Shown: in pieces, positions 60,239 through 64,000 of the stretch
Layout of the letters: each line of letters starts with the position of its first letter
Position numbering within the stretch: position 1 is the first letter of the stretch
Assembly (NCBI RefSeq): GCF_009650135.1
Contig: NZ_CP045871.1
Span: 1,970,001 to 2,034,000, forward strand
From: Litorivicinus lipolyticus
GTDB lineage: Bacteria; Pseudomonadota; Gammaproteobacteria; Pseudomonadales; Litorivicinaceae
Direction: 5' to 3'
DNA length: 64,000 bases
Program-made: the position numbers and the translations under genes
The notes under the pieces: model-generated
What the model saw: only the letters and a program-made list of their open reading frames with translations
What the model was told of the DNA's origin: nothing
The model's database searches: none

Positions 60239-61647
60239 GGTGCCAATCCCTGCTTAATTAACTCAGGCAGACGACCGACGTCGCCTGCACCTTGGGTGAT
60301 CAAGACCGTTTGATCAACCAATAACGGAACTAAGGTATCACAAACACCTTCCGGTTGTGTTACCACGATCGGGCTCACTTTGTTACGCATGCGCAGCGCG
60401 CTGGCCAGTGCTCGGCTATCGGCATGGCTAATAGGGGATTCCCCTGCCGGATACACATCCAACAATACCAGCTGGTCAACCGCCTCTAATACCTGGACAA
60501 AATCGTCGAACAGATCGCGGGTGCGGCTGTAACGGTGCGGCTGAAAAACCAAACTCAGCGGTTGGCCCGGGAAAGCCTCGCGTGCCGCTCGAATGGTGGC
60601 GGCAACCTCGGTCGGATGGTGGCCGTAGTCGTCGACCAAGTGGATTTGACCGCCCTGGGGCAAGGCCAACTCACCGTGTGACTGAAAGCGCCGGCCGACG
60701 CCGGCGAACTCGGACAGCCCGCGTTGAATGGCGGCCACTGCGACCCCCAAATCCAGGGCAATCGCAATCACACCGAGGGCGTTCAGGACGTTGTGACGAC
60801 CCGGCATCTTGACCGCGAACCCGGCCTCGAATCCATTCGGCCCCAACACGTCGAAATGTGTCGTCATGCCACGCACATCCAAATTGATGGCCCGATAGTC
60901 GCAGTCCGTATCGATACCAAACGTCAGCATCGGGCGCTCAAAGCGTGCCAGCAGCTCGCGAATCACCGGATCGTCGGCGCACACCACCGCCAAGCCGTAA
61001 AACGGCAGATTGTGAATAAAGCGCACAAAGGCGTCTTTGAGCTGGCTAAAGTCGCCGCCGTAGGTCGACATGTGGTCCGCTTCGATGTTGGTAATCAAGG
61101 CGGTCATCGGCAACAGCTCCAGGAAGCTGGCATCGGACTCGTCGGCCTCGGCCACCAGCAAATTACTTTGCCCAAGCTTGGCATTGGTGCCGGCGGCGTT
61201 TAAACGCCCGCCAATGATGTAGGTCGGGTCCATGTCGGCGCCAGCCAGGACCGAGGCCAGCAAACTGGTGGTAGTGGTCTTGCCGTGGGTGCCGGCGACC
61301 GCGATGCCATGTCGAAACCGCATTAACTCGGCCAACATGACCGCGCGGCGGACCACCGGAATGCGCCGTGCGCGGGCCGCTTTGACCTCTGGGTTTTCCT
61401 CATTGACGGCACTGGAGACGACGACCACGTCGGCATCACCCAAATTCTCCGGGGCGTGGCCTTGATGGACCCGGGCGCCCTGGCTAACCAGACGACGGGT
61501 GACCGCTGAATCGGCCAAGTCCGACCCCGAAATACGGTAGCCCAGGTTCAAGAGCACCTCGGCGATACCGGACATGCCGCTGCCGCCGATGCCAATAAAG
61601 TGGATCCCTTGGATCCTGCGCATAGGGTTGGATGGAGCAATAATCAT
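60235..61647 (-). CDS. murC: UDP-N-acetylmuramate--L-alanine ligase
   Basis: Adds the first amino acid to UDP-MurNAc in the cytoplasm. It has 470 residues: Rossmann GIGGSGMSG near 19-27, ATP site GTHGKTTTT at 119-127, and [10 protein letters not shown] near 180. The start at 61647 (MIIAPSNP) overlaps the murG stop as ATGA. An in-frame ATG 18 bp upstream lies in murG and another eight codons downstream is less well placed. Confidence 0.97.
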   Translation of the reverse strand: MIIAPSNPMRRIQGIHFIGIGGSGMSGIAEVLLNLGYRISGSDLADSAVTRRLVSQGARVHQGHAPENLGDADVVVVSSAVNEENPEVKAARARRIPVVRRAVMLAELMRFRHGIAVAGTHGKTTTTSLLASVLAGADMDPTYIIGGRLNAAGTNAKLGQSNLLVAEADESDASFLELLPMTALITNIEADHMSTYGGDFSQLKDAFVRFIHNLPFYGLAVVCADDPVIRELLARFERPMLTFGIDTDCDYRAINLDVRGMTTHFDVLGPNGFEAGFAVKMPGRHNVLNALGVIAIALDLGVAVAAIQRGLSEFAGVGRRFQSHGELALPQGGQIHLVDDYGHHPTEVAATIRAAREAFPGQPLSLVFQPHRYSRTRDLFDDFVQVLEAVDQLVLLDVYPAGESPISHADSRALASALRMRNKVSPIVVTQPEGVCDTLVPLLVDQTVLITQGAGDVGRLPELIKQGLAP

Positions 61648-62702
61648 AGTGCGCAGTCCTCGCATAAGTCGGCCAGCAAATCGGTCGCCTGGGGTTGTGC
61701 CATTGCACGCCCCCGCGAGGCGGCCTGAGCCATCAGCTCGGCATCGCCAAGCCAGTGCTTGAGCATCCCGCCCAAGCGCGTTGAAAGTTCAGACTGGGGC
61801 AGCACATCCGCCGCCCCAGCACGCGCCAGCCAGCGCGCGTTTTGGGTCTGGTGATCGTCGACCGCCGACGGCAACGGCACCAAGATCGCCGCGACACCGG
61901 CGCAGGCCAGTTCACTAACGGTCAGGGCGCCGGCGCGGCCAATGACCAAGTCGGCCCAGGCATAGGCGTCCGCCATGTCGTCGATAAATTCGCTGACACT
62001 GGCCTCAATGCCTGCGCTCGCATAGGCGGCACGGGTCGGCTGGTCTTTGCCGCGCCCGGCCTGGTGACGGATCTCCAGCGCCATGCCAACACTGGCCAGC
62101 GCGCCGGGGACCTGTTCGTTCAGGGCTTGGGCGCCTTGGGAGCCGCCGAAAATCAACACCCGCGCCGGGCGGTGGCGACCGGCATCACGCGTCACCGGGT
62201 CGGCGATGGCTTGGATCGACTGGCGCACGGGGTTACCCGTCACGCGGGCGCAGGCCAAGGCACCGTCGAAGGCCTGCGCCTGGCCACGGGCAATTTTGCT
62301 GAGTAGCCGATTGGTGACACCGGCGACCGCGTTTTGTTCGTGCAGCACCAGTGGCACGCCCAACACCTTGGCGGCGACGCCGCCGGGGCCGGCGGTATAA
62401 CCGCCTAGGCTGACCACCAGCGCGGGCTTTAGTTGACGCAGCAATAGCAAAGCCTTGACCCCGGCGCGGACCACTTTTAGCAGCCCGAGCACCCGGCCGA
62501 CCGGGCCACGACCGCGAATCGAGTCGGTGCCCAAGATATCCATCGGGTAACCGGCCGCCGGCACCGCGCGCGTCTCGATACCGCGACTGCCGCCGAGCCA
62601 GTGGATGCGCCAGCCGCGCCGACTCAACTCATCCGCCAAGGCCAACGCAGGGAACACATGGCCACCGGTGCCGCCGGCCATGATCACTGCCAGGCGGCTC
62701 AT
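61644..62702 (-). CDS. murG: UDP-GlcNAc:lipid I N-acetylglucosaminyltransferase MurG
   Basis: Peripheral inner-membrane GT-B enzyme converting lipid I to lipid II, the cargo of MurJ. It has 352 residues with GGTGGH at 10-15, [12 protein letters not shown] near 185, and the C-terminal donor site [12 protein letters not shown] near 257. Overlaps ftsW and murC by ATGA. Confidence 0.97.
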   Translation of the reverse strand: MSRLAVIMAGGTGGHVFPALALADELSRRGWRIHWLGGSRGIETRAVPAAGYPMDILGTDSIRGRGPVGRVLGLLKVVRAGVKALLLLRQLKPALVVSLGGYTAGPGGVAAKVLGVPLVLHEQNAVAGVTNRLLSKIARGQAQAFDGALACARVTGNPVRQSIQAIADPVTRDAGRHRPARVLIFGGSQGAQALNEQVPGALASVGMALEIRHQAGRGKDQPTRAAYASAGIEASVSEFIDDMADAYAWADLVIGRAGALTVSELACAGVAAILVPLPSAVDDHQTQNARWLARAGAADVLPQSELSTRLGGMLKHWLGDAELMAQAASRGRAMAQPQATDLLADLCEDCAL

Positions 62703-63835
62703 TGCTTGGCCTCCCAGGCGATGCGCTGGAGCAAGCCGAGCATAATCGCGCTGACAATTAAGCTGGACCCGCCGTAGCTCATCAACGGCAAGGTCAGGCC
62801 CGTGGTCGGCAACAAGCCGGTGTTAACGCCCATGTTGACGGTGGCTTGACCGGCCATCATCAGGGCGAAGGCGTAGGCCAGGTAGGCATTAAAGAACTGA
62901 CCTTTTAGCTCGGCCATGCGGCCAATTCGAAAACTGCGCCAGATCAGCACGACAAACAGTGCCACCACCGTCAAAGCGCCGACCAGACCCAGCTCTTCGG
63001 CCAAGATGGCGAACAAAAAGTCGGTGTGGGCTTCGGGCAGATAAAACAGCTTTTGCACGCTGTTGCCCAAGCCTTCGCCGAACCAGCCGCCTTTGCCAAA
63101 CGCCAACAACGCCTGGGTCAGCTGGTAGGCCTCCGAGTAGCGGTACTCCCAAGGATCCAGCAGCACCATCACGCGCTTCATGCGATAGGCCTCGGTGGTC
63201 GCCGCATAGGCCACCATCAACCCGGCCGCGCCCAACATGACGAACCATTCGACCAGCCGCGAACCGGCCAAGAACATCACGCACAGGACCATCGCAAAGA
63301 TGATCACAAAGGCCCCCAAATCCGGCTCCGCCAACAACAGCGCGCCATACACCAGGGTCACCAAGATCGGCCGAATAAAGCCCCAAAAGGTCTGAGTGGC
63401 GGCCTGACCAAAGCGGACCAGAAAGCTGCTCAGGTAAATCGCCAGACACAGCTTGGCCACTTCCGAGGCCTGGAGCTTGATGATCACTAGGTTAAGCCAG
63501 CGCGTTGAACCGTTGACGGTGTGGCCAATGCCGGGCAAGAAAACCGCCGCCAACAGCACCAGACCCAGCAAATAAAACCATGCGCTGTGGCGCTGTAAAA
63601 CGTTCGGGTTCAAACGCGCAGCGGCAATGCCGGCGCCCATCGCCAAGACCCAAAAAATGCTGTGCCGGACCAGGTAGTGAGAGGGGTCATTTTGCTTCGC
63701 CGCCGCGTACTCGATACTGGCAGACCCGACCATGACCACACCGAGCAAGCTCAGCGCGATCGCGGTCCAAAACAAAATCGGATCCGGCAGCGTCAGGGTT
63801 TTGCCCTGGGGCAAGGCCTGCAATGCCGTGCTCAT
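62699..63835 (-). CDS. ftsW: Septal peptidoglycan polymerase FtsW (SEDS family)
   Basis: Multi-span SEDS glycosyltransferase that polymerises lipid II at the septum with its partner penicillin-binding protein. It has 378 residues with about ten membrane helices. Recognisable stretches are STRWLNL, the LPEAHTDFLFAILAEELG segment and LPLMSYGGSSL near the C-terminus. It overlaps murD and murG by ATGA. Confidence 0.97.
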   Translation of the reverse strand: MSTALQALPQGKTLTLPDPILFWTAIALSLLGVVMVGSASIEYAAAKQNDPSHYLVRHSIFWVLAMGAGIAAARLNPNVLQRHSAWFYLLGLVLLAAVFLPGIGHTVNGSTRWLNLVIIKLQASEVAKLCLAIYLSSFLVRFGQAATQTFWGFIRPILVTLVYGALLLAEPDLGAFVIIFAMVLCVMFLAGSRLVEWFVMLGAAGLMVAYAATTEAYRMKRVMVLLDPWEYRYSEAYQLTQALLAFGKGGWFGEGLGNSVQKLFYLPEAHTDFLFAILAEELGLVGALTVVALFVVLIWRSFRIGRMAELKGQFFNAYLAYAFALMMAGQATVNMGVNTGLLPTTGLTLPLMSYGGSSLIVSAIMLGLLQRIAWEAKQ

Positions 63836-64000
63836 TGGGCCACCGCGCGAGCGCTGACCAAGGCTTCGAATTGCTCGCCACGGGCCAGGTAGCTGGCGAA
63901 CTGATCAAAGCTGGCACAGGCTGGCGACAACAACACCGCGTCACCGTCAGCCGCATCCACCAGCGCCGCGTCCAGAGCCTGGGCCAATGTCTCGACCCGC
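63832..64000 (-). CDS. murD: UDP-N-acetylmuramoyl-L-alanine--D-glutamate ligase, C-terminal end (partial)
   Basis: Only the last 56 codons are in the window; the rest lies beyond the right edge. The visible end has LLSPACASFDQF and ARGEQFEALV, the conserved C-terminus of MurD, which adds D-Glu to UDP-MurNAc-L-Ala. Its stop overlaps the ftsW start as ATGA, continuing the dcw cluster. Confidence 0.93.
   Translation of the reverse strand, partial: RVETLAQALDAALVDAADGDAVLLSPACASFDQFASYLARGEQFEALVSARAVAQ

Overview
The window reads as chromosomal core DNA of a gammaproteobacterium with high GC (about 60% by eye). Gene order is closest to what I remember of Pseudomonas: msrP-pssA-ilvC-ilvN-ilvI; clpB-pgeF-rluD-bamD; fimT-pilV-pilW-pilX-pilY1-pilE beside ispH-fkpB-lspA-ileS-ribF-murJ-rpsT-proB-obgE-rpmA-rplU-ispB; pilA-pilB-pilC-pilD-coaE-yacG; secA-argJ-mutT; and the division and wall cluster murD to lpxC. 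A pseudomonad-like or oceanospirillum-like organism with Gram-negative envelope and type IV pili is therefore likely. The genus cannot be set from this sequence alone. I see no rRNA, tRNA, insertion sequence, prophage or CRISPR array, and no gene-free stretch over 300 bases.

Layout. 1-4845 (minus): periplasmic Met-sulfoxide repair, phosphatidylserine synthesis and the branched-chain amino acid enzymes. 4952-10269: ClpB disaggregase behind a candidate heat-shock promoter, PgeF, RluD, and the divergent outer-membrane assembly lipoprotein BamD. 10266-20365: NAD synthetase, then a type IV pilus tip operon (five pilin-like proteins and a 1621-residue PilY1) with an extra pseudopilin facing it. 20498-27697: isoprenoid, lipoprotein, tRNA charging, flavin and lipid II export genes. 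27786-32201: ribosomal proteins S20, L27 and L21, with proB, obgE and ispB.

32258-43354 is the least conserved part. It holds msrA, a dehydrogenase, a patatin-type autotransporter, a metallo-beta-lactamase-fold DNA exonuclease coupled to a ligase-like protein that ends before the catalytic domain, a tiny possible membrane protein, orphan genes around a double GTTAAC palindrome, nadC in a run of 4-bp overlaps with a glutamine amidotransferase and an asparaginase, and two further poorly characterised envelope genes. A c-di-GMP-type response regulator (43439-44386) follows.

44440-50395 holds two tandem major-pilin paralogues and pilB-pilC-pilD, then coaE and yacG. 50359-54628 (minus) is secA-argJ-mutT. 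54696-64000 is dciA, lpxC and the compact dcw operon from ftsZ back to murD, which is cut by the right edge. PilD would process all the prepilins here, PilB and PilC would polymerise them, and the fimT-pilE operon would supply the tip complex. LspA would mature BamD. MurJ, FtsW, MurG, MurC, Ddl and MurD form one peptidoglycan pathway feeding the FtsQ, FtsA and FtsZ divisome.
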